Shown one piece after another: positions 9,424-18,173 of a stretch of DNA of 64,000 nucleotides. Both the position numbers and the translations under genes were made by a program. The notes beneath the pieces were generated by a model. That model ran no database searches, had not been told where the DNA came from, and saw nothing but the letters and a program-made list of their open reading frames with translations. Source of the stretch: Pseudomonas laurentiana (GTDB taxonomy: Bacteria > Pseudomonadota > Gammaproteobacteria > Pseudomonadales > Pseudomonadaceae); NCBI RefSeq assembly GCF_014648275.1, contig NZ_BMQU01000002.1:248001-312000 (forward strand), given 5' to 3'. Numbering within the stretch: position 1 is the first letter of the stretch; each line of letters opens with the position of its first letter.

Positions 9424-10860
9424 TCACCATTGACGTTTGTCGGGCCGGGTCAACCCCAGCTTTTCAATCCGATAACGCAGCATGTCCCGACTCAACCCCA
9501 GCAGGCGTGCCGACTTGGTGACATTCCAGTCGGTGCGATCGAGCATCTTGCGGACCATGTCCCGCTCCACCTCCGGCAGGCTCATGTTATCCACGGCAGC
9601 GGCACCGTTTCCGCTGCCGTTACGCCACTCGGCGGGCGGTTCGGGGAGCTCCACCGGTTCATCCACCAGGCTCAGGCAGACGTTCAACTGATGCGGTGCA
9701 ATCACATCATGCTGCGCAAGTAGCACCGTCTGTTCGAGCATGTTGCGCAACTCGCGGACGTTGCCCGGCCAACTGTAGCAAAGCAGCAGCGACTCAGCCT
9801 CATCGCTGAAACGCAAATTCGGCTTGCCGTAGCGCTTGCCATGCTGGGCAAGAAAATGCCGGGCCAGCAAGAGGATATCTTCACCGCGTGCATACAGCCG
9901 TGGCACCTTGATCGAGATGATACGCAGACGGAAGAACAGATCGCGACGGAATTTTCCCTGTTGAACCATCTGTTCCAGGTTGCAGTTGGTCGCGCTGATG
10001 ATTCGCAGATCAACCTTACGCTCCTTCACCGCACCAATCCGGCGAATGGTACGGTCCTCCAGCAGCTTGAGCAGCTTGGCTTGCAACAACAGATCCATTT
10101 CGCCAATTTCGTCGAGGAACAATGTACCGCCATCGGCCGCTTCCACCAGACCAAGACGACGGTCCTTGGCATCGGTAAACGCGCCCTTTTCATGGCCGAA
10201 CAGTTCAGCTTCCAGCAGGTTGGCCGGGATCGACGCACAGTTGAACTCGACAAAAGGCCCCTTGCTCCGCGCGCCATCGAAATGCAGCGCACGGGCAACC
10301 AATTCCTTGCCGGTACCGGTTTCACCCTCTACCAGCACGGGAGGAAGGTCACCTCCGGTCATGCGCCGTTCGGCCTCCAGCAACTGCCCGAGGGTCTGTT
10401 TCAAGGCAAGCATGGCGGGCGACTCGCCGATCAGTGATTGAAACCCGGACTTCTGTGCCTCGCGCTCCTGGTAAAACGACAATGTCCGCTCCATGCGGTC
10501 AGTGGCCAGTGCCTTGTCCAGCATCAACTTCAATTCAGCCAGGGCCACCGGCTTGGTCAGGTAATGAAAGGCCCCCTCCTTCATTGCCGTGACCGCGTCC
10601 TCGACGTTGCCATAGCCGGTCATCATGATCACCTTGAGCTCCGGCGCCCGGGCGACCAGGATTCTGATCAGCTCATGACCATTCATGCCAGGCAGCGAAT
10701 TGTCGGTCAGCACCGCATCGGGCTGCAGATGCTCCAGTTGCTCCAGCGCATCCTCCGCGCTGTGACACACCGTGACCTCGAACTGCTTGCGCTCCAGATA
10801 GGTCTGGATGTTTCCGGCGAGTATTTCATCATCCTCCACTAGCAGAATGCTGTGCTCCAT
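9424..10860 (-). CDS. mnxR: MnxR-like sigma54-dependent response regulator
   Basis: A 478-aa NtrC-type regulator. The receiver domain (about 1-120) has the acidic pair Asp10/Asp11, phospho-acceptor Asp53 and the signalling Lys in LTKPVAL. The AAA+ domain (about 145-385) has Walker A GETGTGKE and Walker B GTLFLDEIGEMD. The sigma54-contact loop reads GAFTDA instead of the usual GAFTGA. The C-terminus carries a Fis-type helix-turn-helix (WNVTKSARLLGLSRDMLRYR). It overlaps the upstream kinase gene by 32 bp. The arrangement with two sensor kinases matches mnxS1-mnxS2-mnxR, which are required for Mn(II) oxidation in P. putida GB-1. The naming rests on this context and on the manganese-oxidase-like operon nearby. 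Confidence 0.85.
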   Translation of the reverse strand: MEHSILLVEDDEILAGNIQTYLERKQFEVTVCHSAEDALEQLEHLQPDAVLTDNSLPGMNGHELIRILVARAPELKVIMMTGYGNVEDAVTAMKEGAFHYLTKPVALAELKLMLDKALATDRMERTLSFYQEREAQKSGFQSLIGESPAMLALKQTLGQLLEAERRMTGGDLPPVLVEGETGTGKELVARALHFDGARSKGPFVEFNCASIPANLLEAELFGHEKGAFTDAKDRRLGLVEAADGGTLFLDEIGEMDLLLQAKLLKLLEDRTIRRIGAVKERKVDLRIISATNCNLEQMVQQGKFRRDLFFRLRIISIKVPRLYARGEDILLLARHFLAQHGKRYGKPNLRFSDEAESLLLCYSWPGNVRELRNMLEQTVLLAQHDVIAPHQLNVCLSLVDEPVELPEPPAEWRNGSGNGAAAVDNMSLPEVERDMVRKMLDRTDWNVTKSARLLGLSRDMLRYRIEKLGLTRPDKRQW

Positions 10861-12307
10861 GGTCCCCTCCGGCCAAGTTGAAAGTGAGGCAGACACGGGT
10901 TCCTTCCGCTTGACGGCTGGTCAGGCTGACCGCGCCGCCGAAACGCTCCATGATACGTTTGACCAACATCAGGCCGACCCCCAGGCCACCCTGCTTGGTG
11001 GTGAAAAACGGTTTGAACACCATGCGCTCCTGCTGTTCGCTCATGCCTTTACCGGTATCGCTCAGCATGAGCTGCAGTTGCCGGCTATCAGCCAGCAGTG
11101 TCACTTCGAGGCTCAAGCGTCCACCCTTGGGCATCGCTTCCAGCGCATTTGAAAACAGGCTGTTGAGTATCTGAGTCAATAACACTTTTTGGCTGATCAC
11201 CATCGCCGAAGGCGGCAAGCGTGACTCCACCCGTACCCCATAGCGTTCGGTCTGCTGGGAGAACGCAAGCTGCGTGTCCTTCAGCACCGCCAACAGATCA
11301 ACCGCTTCGGCATCGTCATCAACGGGGCGCAGTGAGGCCAACAGGTCGCGCACCCAGCGCGACATTCGATCAACCTGGCTGATGATGTCACCAATGTTCT
11401 TCTGTGCACCCTGGCTGGCCACCTCGTGAGCGAGCTCGGCACTGGAGCGGATGGTCGCTAGCGGGTTGCGCAAGCTATGGGCCACCGCTGAGGACATCTC
11501 GCCCAGCGCAACGAAGGTTTCACTGGCGATCAGTTGCGACTGCTGGGACTGCATCATTCCCGCCGCACGCCGAACGATCCAGAACAGGCCGAGATAAATC
11601 AGCAGCCCCCCCAGGAGGGTAGACGTCCAGATCAACACGTAGCCCCGCTGGATGCGCCGTACCAGGTCCTGGGGCTCCTTGTAGATCTCCACCATCGACA
11701 CGACGTGGGTGCCGGTAGCATCGAACATCGGAATGTAGTTCTCGATGAACAGGTAACGTGGTTCGCGTTCAAACCGCTGTTCGTCACGGCCCTCCTCGGC
11801 CTTGTGATAGCTGGCTGAGACCGAGACCTTCGATTCGAACGATTCGTCCAGATCCTCATCGCCGAGAATTCTCCGGCCAATCAGCTCCGGGTTAGTGGAC
11901 CAGACGACGGTCCGATCCTCGGCGTAGGCGTTCGCCAACAAGGTATCGGGCAAGTGCTTGATGTGGTCGAAAAACTCTGTCCTGGCGGCGACAGCCTCCT
12001 TGATGGGCAGCCCTTCGAAGGTACCATCGTTACGCGGGTCAAGCAGTTCGCCCATGCTCACGCCGGCAACGATCCGAGCGTGGCGCACCTCAGCCTGGGC
12101 CATGGCTTGAATGAACTGGGCGGTCAGCATGGCATCGCGCTCAACGCTGTCGGTGACGACAAAACGTGTCGATACGTAACCCAGGCCAACGGCAACCGAC
12201 GCAATGATCAACAGGCTCACCACCGAAAACCAGCGCAGCAAATTGAAGGGCCGCAGGCTGATTGCCTGCGCTTCTTTTTCAATGATTCGCGCATCGAGCA
12301 TGTGCAT
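10829..12307 (-). CDS. mnxS2: MnxS-like sensor histidine kinase (second of a tandem pair)
   Basis: A 492-aa membrane kinase. A transmembrane helix (about 25-47) is followed by a periplasmic sensor region of about 200 residues and a second helix (VLIWTSTLLGGLLIYLGLFW). The dimerisation/phospho-acceptor box is GEMSSAVAHSLRNPLATIRS, with His in AHSLRNP. The ATPase domain has N-box FSNALEAMPKGG, G1 LSDTGKGM and the KQGGLGVGLMLVKR lid. ATG 12307 is chosen because GGGGA lies 8 nt upstream. It is a close paralogue of the next gene upstream, with 36 bp between them. Which of the pair corresponds to MnxS1 or MnxS2 cannot be told; numbers follow gene order. Confidence 0.8.
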   Translation of the reverse strand: MHMLDARIIEKEAQAISLRPFNLLRWFSVVSLLIIASVAVGLGYVSTRFVVTDSVERDAMLTAQFIQAMAQAEVRHARIVAGVSMGELLDPRNDGTFEGLPIKEAVAARTEFFDHIKHLPDTLLANAYAEDRTVVWSTNPELIGRRILGDEDLDESFESKVSVSASYHKAEEGRDEQRFEREPRYLFIENYIPMFDATGTHVVSMVEIYKEPQDLVRRIQRGYVLIWTSTLLGGLLIYLGLFWIVRRAAGMMQSQQSQLIASETFVALGEMSSAVAHSLRNPLATIRSSAELAHEVASQGAQKNIGDIISQVDRMSRWVRDLLASLRPVDDDAEAVDLLAVLKDTQLAFSQQTERYGVRVESRLPPSAMVISQKVLLTQILNSLFSNALEAMPKGGRLSLEVTLLADSRQLQLMLSDTGKGMSEQQERMVFKPFFTTKQGGLGVGLMLVKRIMERFGGAVSLTSRQAEGTRVCLTFNLAGGDHGAQHSASGG

Positions 12308-12343
12308 TGGGTTGTTCCCCGTCAGCCGGTACTGCACAGAAGC

Positions 12344-13792
12344 CTAGAGTGCGGTGATGTCGAGCCCTGCTCTGGCCAGACGAAAGCTCAATTGCACGCA
12401 GGTGCCCTGGCCTTCGCGACTACTCAACCTTACCGCCCCGCCGAAACGCTCCATGACACGCTTGACCAGCATCAGACCAACACCCAAACCACCCTGTTTG
12501 GTCGTGAAAAACGGCCTGAAGGCCATTCGCTGCTGCTGGGTGCTCATCCCTTTGCCGGTATCGCATACCCGCAGAACCAGGCTCCGACGATTCTGTCGAA
12601 CCACTTCCACGCGCAATGTGCCACCTTCAGCCATTGCCTCCAGTGCATTGGCGATAAGGCTGTTGAACACCTGTCCCAGTAACACCGGTTGGCTCATCAC
12701 GGGTGTCGACGGCAATGGTGCTACATCGACCTGAACGCCAGCTTGAGCCATCTGTGCGGTGAACGCCTGCAAGCGCTCATGCAGGACCTGGGCCAGGTCG
12801 ACCGGCAGGGCCTCACCGTCCAGCGGCCGCAATGACTGAAGCAATTCGCGTACCCACAACGACATCCGATCAACCTGACTGATGATGTCGGCAATGTTCT
12901 GCTTCGCTGCGCCATCGTCGAACTCATCGGCCAGCTCGGCGCTGGAACGAATGTTCGCCAGCGGATTACGCAAACTGTGGGCCACTGCCGATGACATCTC
13001 GCCCAGGGCGACATAGGTCTGGTTGGCGACCAGCCGCCGCTGCTGCTGAGCCAGCGTACGCGCGGCCCTGCGCACGATGCCGTAGAGGCCAAAGTAGACA
13101 ACGGCAGCGCCTGCCACGGTGCCCAGCCAAAGCAGCAGCAACCCGCGCTCGATACGGTTGATCAGGTCCCGAGGCTCCTTGTAGATTTCGACCATCGCAG
13201 TCACCCGCTCCCCGTCCGTATCGAACAAGGGAATGTAGTTTTCGATGAACAATTGCTGGGGAGGCGTAATGAATTTTCGCTCGCTTCGTGCATCTTCAAC
13301 ATCGTGATAGCTGGCGGAAACACGCCGTTTGTGATCAAAGGCCCGGTCCAGGTCATCGTCGGCCTCGATCATCTTGCCAATCAACGTCGGGTTACTCGAC
13401 CAGATCACCATCCGGTCCGGCGCATAGATGTTGGCCAACAGCACATCGGGCAGGTGCGCGATGTGGTCCAGGAACTCTCCGCGTGCAGCGCGACGGGCTT
13501 CAGGGTCGACATCCGCGAACGCGCTGTCCAGACGCGGGTCGAGCAGTTCCCCCATGGTCCGGACATTGGGAATCGAAACGTGACGCACTTCGGCCAGAGC
13601 GATGGACTGGATGAACTGCGCAGTCAGCAGCGCATCACGCTCGACACTCTCGCTGATCACGAAGCGGCTGGAGATCACCCCGAGGCCTACGGCGACCGAC
13701 GCGATCACCGCCAGGCTTACAAAGGCGTACCAACGCAGCATATTGAACGGCTTTCTCAGCGCACCGGCGCTCAGGCTTGGTTGATAGTCCAT
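12344..13792 (-). CDS. mnxS1: MnxS-like sensor histidine kinase (first of a tandem pair)
   Basis: A 482-aa membrane kinase, first gene of the kinase-kinase-regulator operon. It has two membrane helices flanking a periplasmic domain and a cytoplasmic catalytic core. The phospho-acceptor box is SSAVAHSLRNPLANIRS. The ATPase motifs are SLIANALEAMAEGG, CDTGKGMS and TKQGGLGVGLMLVKR. It is clearly homologous to its neighbour over the whole length, including the periplasmic part (LLDPRLDSAF versus LLDPRNDGTF). Both share a conserved IENYIP segment near the end of the periplasmic domain. This indicates tandem duplication followed by divergence. ATG 13795 is an alternative start; both are preceded by GGAG. 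It faces the matrix operon across a 258-bp divergent region. Confidence 0.8.
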   Translation of the reverse strand: MDYQPSLSAGALRKPFNMLRWYAFVSLAVIASVAVGLGVISSRFVISESVERDALLTAQFIQSIALAEVRHVSIPNVRTMGELLDPRLDSAFADVDPEARRAARGEFLDHIAHLPDVLLANIYAPDRMVIWSSNPTLIGKMIEADDDLDRAFDHKRRVSASYHDVEDARSERKFITPPQQLFIENYIPLFDTDGERVTAMVEIYKEPRDLINRIERGLLLLWLGTVAGAAVVYFGLYGIVRRAARTLAQQQRRLVANQTYVALGEMSSAVAHSLRNPLANIRSSAELADEFDDGAAKQNIADIISQVDRMSLWVRELLQSLRPLDGEALPVDLAQVLHERLQAFTAQMAQAGVQVDVAPLPSTPVMSQPVLLGQVFNSLIANALEAMAEGGTLRVEVVRQNRRSLVLRVCDTGKGMSTQQQRMAFRPFFTTKQGGLGVGLMLVKRVMERFGGAVRLSSREGQGTCVQLSFRLARAGLDITAL

Positions 13793-13877
13793 CATGGTCT
13801 CCAACGTGGGCACTTCTAGGGTTATAGCCTATTGCCATGCCTCTGGCTTGATTCCCCACTGCTTTGCCCCAACCGGC

Positions 13878-13891
13878 CCCCAACCCTGGGG
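13878..13891. promoter_or_regulatory. CCCC-N6-GGGG palindrome upstream of the matrix operon (candidate MnxR site)
   Basis: The site reads CCCCAACCCTGGGG and is preceded by a half-like CCCCAACC at 13867-13874. It lies about 125 bp upstream of the start expected from the sigma54 promoter at 13983-13998. The same CCCC-N6-GGGG pattern occurs twice upstream of the secretion operon (29959-29972 and 30003-30016). Binding by MnxR is inference. Confidence 0.5.
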
Positions 13892-13952
13892 CTGGATCCC
13901 CGTCCGCCCCCCGGCGTTTTCTTGACCGGCTACAACGCTCAAACACACGCCC

Positions 13953-13966
13953 TGCGAGCGCTCGCA
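13953..13966. promoter_or_regulatory. Perfect 14-bp palindrome upstream of the sigma54 promoter
   Basis: TGCGAGCGCTCGCA is a perfect palindrome 17 bp upstream of the -24 element of the matrix-operon promoter, in the region where IHF often binds at sigma54 promoters. It may be an operator for another regulator or chance in GC-rich DNA. Confidence 0.3.
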
Positions 13967-13982
13967 CGATTTTTACGAGACT

Positions 13983-13998
13983 TGGTATGGAGTTTGCC
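13983..13998 (+). promoter_or_regulatory. Sigma54 (-24/-12) promoter of the curli/matrix operon
   Basis: The site TGGTATGGAGTTTGCC has invariant GG and GC separated by exactly 10 bp, against the consensus TGGCACG-N4-TTGCW. It lies 53 bp upstream of the ATG at 14051, giving a leader of about 40 nt with AGGAGG before the start. Confidence 0.7.
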
Positions 13999-14050
13999 GA
14001 ACTCCCTGCAGACGCCCCAAATCATGGGTCCGCTTGTAGGAGGAACGCTC

Positions 14051-15397
14051 ATGCACCGTCTACCGCCCCACCCGTTGGCGCTGCTGGCGCTGGCAACACT
14101 TTTACACGACTCGGCGCACGCCGCGCTGTTCGATGTTGACCCTGGCCCCTATCTGCAGACCAACGGTAAATTTGCCGCCTGGTATCAGGACAGTCATGGC
14201 CGGGTCCTTGATCTGTGCCTGTCCAAGGCAGTGAGTTCGCGGGTGGCCGGCGCACCCGGCGCGCCTTCGTACATGTGTACGCTGCTGCCAACGCCGGATG
14301 TGTTCAACGACACCCAACCGATCGTCTTTCCGACGAACTTCCCTGATGAAGCATTCTGGTTCACTGCCGATGCTGCCATTGTCGACGCCACACGTGGTGT
14401 TGACCTGAACTATGGCGCAGCCATCGAGGCGGCGTTCAGCAGCGGTCTGCCACTGGACAACGACCAGATCAGTTTCGCCCGGGTGCGTATACGCGTCGAC
14501 GTACCCACCGCCGGCACCTACGTCATCACTCACCCCTACGGGGTCGAAGTGTTTGACGTCACGACACCCGGCAGACGCGCAATCAACATGACCCGTGACA
14601 TCGGGATTGGCGCCCCGCAAACCTACACCGGCGCCCTCAAAGGCGAGGTCGGCCCGTTCCTGCGTAGCGTCAATGGCCCCTATACCGAAACCAACCCGGA
14701 AACCGGGGCCAGCGAACGCTTCATCGGTGACCCTAACCTTGTCGAGGCCGTTACCGGCAGCCCGCTCAACACCAACTACCTGCGTATCGAAGGGCCCAAT
14801 GGCCTGGACCTGCGTACCGAGTTGTTCGCGGTGTCCGGCAAGCTCTCCAGCGAAGTCAGGCCAACCCCCTTGATTCCATTGCGCAGCACCTACTCGCGCC
14901 ACACTGAAGACGGCAACCTGCGCGCCCAGCAGGATGTGTTCGTCCAGGCACCACCGCAACCAGCTACCGTCAGCCTGAGCAGTGAAGCCCCGGCCCGGAC
15001 CTTGACCGAAGCCAACACTACAGGTGCCTGGTATGCCCAGTCACCCCTGAACCCAAGCCTCCCGGCCATCCTGCAGGTCACCGCCGACAACCAGGTGGCG
15101 ATACCGGGCAGCACACCCACCACCCGTGCCATGCCACTCACCGATCTGGTCACGATACAGCGCGCCGAGTACAGCCTGGCCTCGGCGCAACTGACCCTGG
15201 TCGCCTCAAGCAGCGACGAAACCAGCCCCCCCACACTCACGGCCACCACCAGCAATGGCAGCACCATTGGCGACCTGAGCGGTGAAGGGGCACTCAAGAG
15301 TTTGACCACCGGTCTCTCGCCGATTCCGCCCGCCAGTGTCCAGGTAACCAGTAGCAACGGCGGCAGCGACAGCGAAGAAGTGGTTCTCGTGCCATGA
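14051..15397 (+). CDS. Secreted protein of unknown family, first gene of the curli-like operon
   Basis: A 448-aa protein with a signal peptide (about 1-24). Residues from about 26 to 285 form a domain shared with the next gene product. Landmarks are DVDPGPY, WYQDSHG, YMCTLLP with conserved cysteines, FWFTAD, THPYGVE, RDIGIGAP and RSVNGPYTE. I do not recognise this domain. The C-terminal third is Ser/Thr-rich and beta-strand-like. AGGAGG lies 7 nt before ATG 14051; the longer frame from 13832 overlaps the promoter and is not used. It is the first gene after the sigma54 promoter and is followed by a paralogue and two curlin-repeat proteins, so a role in the extracellular matrix is likely. Confidence 0.75.
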   Translation: MHRLPPHPLALLALATLLHDSAHAALFDVDPGPYLQTNGKFAAWYQDSHGRVLDLCLSKAVSSRVAGAPGAPSYMCTLLPTPDVFNDTQPIVFPTNFPDEAFWFTADAAIVDATRGVDLNYGAAIEAAFSSGLPLDNDQISFARVRIRVDVPTAGTYVITHPYGVEVFDVTTPGRRAINMTRDIGIGAPQTYTGALKGEVGPFLRSVNGPYTETNPETGASERFIGDPNLVEAVTGSPLNTNYLRIEGPNGLDLRTELFAVSGKLSSEVRPTPLIPLRSTYSRHTEDGNLRAQQDVFVQAPPQPATVSLSSEAPARTLTEANTTGAWYAQSPLNPSLPAILQVTADNQVAIPGSTPTTRAMPLTDLVTIQRAEYSLASAQLTLVASSSDETSPPTLTATTSNGSTIGDLSGEGALKSLTTGLSPIPPASVQVTSSNGGSDSEEVVLVP

Positions 15398-15432
15398 ACG
15401 CGATCACGCTTAGACCCGTAGCAGGAGGCAGC

Positions 15433-17664
15433 ATGAACAACTGGCCACGCCTGGCGCTGTGTGCAGCCGGGCTCTCACTTTCGCTGGCCGGCAATGCCTG
15501 GGCCGGCCTCGCAGCGGTAGACCCTGGGCCCTATACCTTGGCCACCGGGCGCTACCCCATTTGGTATCAGGATCACGCCAACCTGTCACTGGAACTCTGC
15601 CAGTCACGGGCTGCCAGCTCGCGGGTTGCCGCGACAATCCCCCCGGCCTACATGTGTACCCTGCTGCCGGAGCCCGGCATCTACGACGACGCCCTGCCGC
15701 TGGTATTCCCGGACAACTGGCCACCGGAAATGTTCTGGTTCCTGGCTGAAACCACCATCCCGGCCGTAGGTAACAGCGGGTTTTCACTGGACGCCTATGT
15801 CGCGGGCATTGAAGCAGCATTCGCCTCAGGCAATCCGCGCGATGGTGATCAGCAGAGTTTTGCCCGGATCCGGATCCGGGCGTCGGTGCCCGTCGCCGGG
15901 ACCTACACCATCACCCACCCCTACGGGGTCGAAACCGTCAATGTCACCAGCCCTGGCCGGCGAGTCATCAACATCACCCGCGACATCGGGATTGGCGCCC
16001 CCGGCGATTTCAGTGGTGCCTTGAACGGCAACATCGGGCCGTTCCTGCGCAGCGTCAATGGCCCCTATACCGAAATCAACCCGGACACGGGTGCCAGCGA
16101 AACCTACATCGGTGACCCGAACCTCACCGAAGCGGTTACCGGCAGCCCCAACAACACCAACTTTGTCCGCATCCAGGGCCCGAACGGCACGATTGAAACC
16201 AGCCTGTTCACCCTGTCCGGCAAGGTCCTCGACCCTCGTGCGCAAACACCGGTGGAACTGGAGCGTGCCAGCTACCGGCGCACCGCTGAAGGTACACGCC
16301 TTGAGGTTTTCGCCAAGGCACCGGCAGATGCGACCCTGTGCCTGCGTGAGACCGTGGCCCTGGTACCGGGAACGCCACCGTCGGCCTGCCAGTACAACCT
16401 GTTGGCCGACAACAACGGTTTGTTCTTCGTCGAGCGACTGATGCCCACGGCACCACCGTCTGTGGTCGTGCTGACCGCCAGCAGCACCAGCGGAGGGACC
16501 CGCCCCACGTCCCTGTCGGGCAAGTTGCACGACATCGTCAAAGTGCAAACCGCCCGCTACGACTGGAACAACCAACGGCTGCTGATCGAGGCCCGCTCCA
16601 GCGATGAAGTATTGGTCCCCGACCTGATCGCACAGGGCTATGGTCGCCTGTCGAAAAACGGTACGACGCAGAGCCTCACCGTCAACGACCTGAAGCAGCC
16701 ACCCGCCACTGTCACGGTCAAGTCCGCCGCTGGCGGCAGTGACACTGAACCAGTGCAGGTGGTCGGTAACGCCCCCATACAGGCGGCTAACCAGGCCCCG
16801 GTCACCCTGGCCGACAGCGGCAGCACCAGCTTTGGCGTACCGCTGACGCTGAACCTGTTGAGTAACGACAGCGACCCGGACGGTGATGTGCCGCTGACCA
16901 TCGTTGACCTTACGCAGCCGGCCAGCGGCCTTGGTAGCGTGGCCTTGAGTGGCAGCACGGCAGTGGTCTACACCCCGCCGCCCGTGGTCAACGTGCCGTT
17001 GATTGCAACCTTCAGCTACAAGGCCCAGGACAGCAAGGGGCTGAAATCGGACGCTACGACGGTGACCGTCAATGTGGCACCGAACCAGCCACCCACCGCC
17101 GTCAACGACAGCGCAGCCACACTGGGCGTGCCGGTGACCATCAACGTGCTGGCCAACGACACCGACCCAGAAGGCAACGTACCGTTGGCGGTGGCCAGTG
17201 TCACCCAGCCTCCCGCCGGGCGCGGCACCGTGACCACCAACGGCACGCAAGTCACCTACACACCACCGGCTACCGTCACCAGTGCCTTCAGCACCAGCTT
17301 CAGCTACATCGCCAGTGATGCGTTCGGGGCGCTGTCGGCCCCGGCAACGGTCAGCATGCAGGTGTCGCCAAAACCGGCCCAGGAAACCTTTACGGTGACC
17401 ACCGCGCAGGTCCAGGCGCGCTCCAACAACCGTTACAACTGGGACTTCAGTGGCACCTCGTCGGTCACCACCGGCAACACCGTGACCGTAAAGGTCACCA
17501 CCACCAATGGGCTGGTGACCCTGGGCAGTACTGCCGTACCGCTCACCGGGCGCTGGCGTCTGTCGATCAGTAACAGCACCACGGTAATTCCGTCGGCCAA
17601 CCCGACGGCAACCATCACCACCAGCCAAGGCACTGTACGCACCGTGCCAGTCAACGTGCAGTGA
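15433..17664 (+). CDS. Secreted paralogue with two Ig/cadherin-like repeats
   Basis: A 743-aa protein with a signal peptide (about 1-24). The N-terminal domain (about 26-280) is clearly paralogous to the preceding gene product, with the same landmarks (DPGPY, WYQDHAN, YMCTLLPEP, THPYGVE, RDIGIGAP, RSVNGPYTE). From about residue 455 come two cadherin/Big-type tandem repeats of about 100 residues, each starting NQAPVTLADS or NQPPTAVNDS and containing the S/A-NDxDPxGxVPL calcium-binding-like motif. A final domain of about 80 residues is Thr/Val-rich. Start ATG 15433 has AGGAGG close upstream. It is likely a large extracellular adhesive or scaffold protein, co-transcribed with the curlins. Confidence 0.75.
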   Translation: MNNWPRLALCAAGLSLSLAGNAWAGLAAVDPGPYTLATGRYPIWYQDHANLSLELCQSRAASSRVAATIPPAYMCTLLPEPGIYDDALPLVFPDNWPPEMFWFLAETTIPAVGNSGFSLDAYVAGIEAAFASGNPRDGDQQSFARIRIRASVPVAGTYTITHPYGVETVNVTSPGRRVINITRDIGIGAPGDFSGALNGNIGPFLRSVNGPYTEINPDTGASETYIGDPNLTEAVTGSPNNTNFVRIQGPNGTIETSLFTLSGKVLDPRAQTPVELERASYRRTAEGTRLEVFAKAPADATLCLRETVALVPGTPPSACQYNLLADNNGLFFVERLMPTAPPSVVVLTASSTSGGTRPTSLSGKLHDIVKVQTARYDWNNQRLLIEARSSDEVLVPDLIAQGYGRLSKNGTTQSLTVNDLKQPPATVTVKSAAGGSDTEPVQVVGNAPIQAANQAPVTLADSGSTSFGVPLTLNLLSNDSDPDGDVPLTIVDLTQPASGLGSVALSGSTAVVYTPPPVVNVPLIATFSYKAQDSKGLKSDATTVTVNVAPNQPPTAVNDSAATLGVPVTINVLANDTDPEGNVPLAVASVTQPPAGRGTVTTNGTQVTYTPPATVTSAFSTSFSYIASDAFGALSAPATVSMQVSPKPAQETFTVTTAQVQARSNNRYNWDFSGTSSVTTGNTVTVKVTTTNGLVTLGSTAVPLTGRWRLSISNSTTVIPSANPTATITTSQGTVRTVPVNVQ

Positions 17665-17682
17665 CCCAAGGAGAACGCTGCG

Positions 17683-18156
17683 ATGGCACGCCTGGCCCCC
17701 CTGCTGCTCTGCCTGGCCTTGATCGGCCAGGCGGTGCAGGCCGACGACCTGATGGACAACGCCGACCTGGTCGCGGGCTCAGACCTGGGCGAATCGCTGA
17801 CGTTGCTACCTGCGGCCGCGCCATCCGCTCAGCAGGCACTGATCGAGCAACAGGGCCAGGCTAACCGCGCCACCCTCAATCAGGATGGCCAGGCCCTGCT
17901 TGGGCATATCGTCCAGGCCGGCAGCTCACAGGAGGCGTACATCCTGCAACAAGGCAATGACTTGATGGCCGGCATCAGCCAGCAAGGTTACGGCAACAGC
18001 GCATCGATCCGGCAAAACGGCAGCAACAACCGGGCAGAAATCGCCCAGATCGGCAACAGCAACAACGCCAGTATCGAACAAACCGGCACGGGGCTTTCCA
18101 GCACCGTGATCCAGGCCGGAAACGGCCAGCATGTGCAGGTCAACCAATACCGCTAA
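17683..18156 (+). CDS. csgB: CsgB-like curlin repeat protein (nucleator-like)
   Basis: A 157-aa secreted protein, close to the usual CsgB length. After the signal peptide (1-20) and a spacer rich in Ala and Leu it carries about five curlin-type repeats of about 22 residues, for example QQGYGNSASIRQNG and QIGNSNNASIEQTG, ending in QVNQYR. Its position immediately before the longer curlin gene, and its size, suggest the nucleator. It sits 18 bp after the preceding gene and 17 bp before the CsgA-like gene, with no promoter between. Confidence 0.8.
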   Translation: MARLAPLLLCLALIGQAVQADDLMDNADLVAGSDLGESLTLLPAAAPSAQQALIEQQGQANRATLNQDGQALLGHIVQAGSSQEAYILQQGNDLMAGISQQGYGNSASIRQNGSNNRAEIAQIGNSNNASIEQTGTGLSSTVIQAGNGQHVQVNQYR

Positions 18157-18173
18157 ACCCTGGAGGCACTACC

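Noticed and set aside
15826-17628. 600-codon open frame on the minus strand inside the Ig-like repeat protein
   Set aside because: It is antisense to a gene with a signal peptide and recognisable domains; the translated composition is low-complexity and without motifs.
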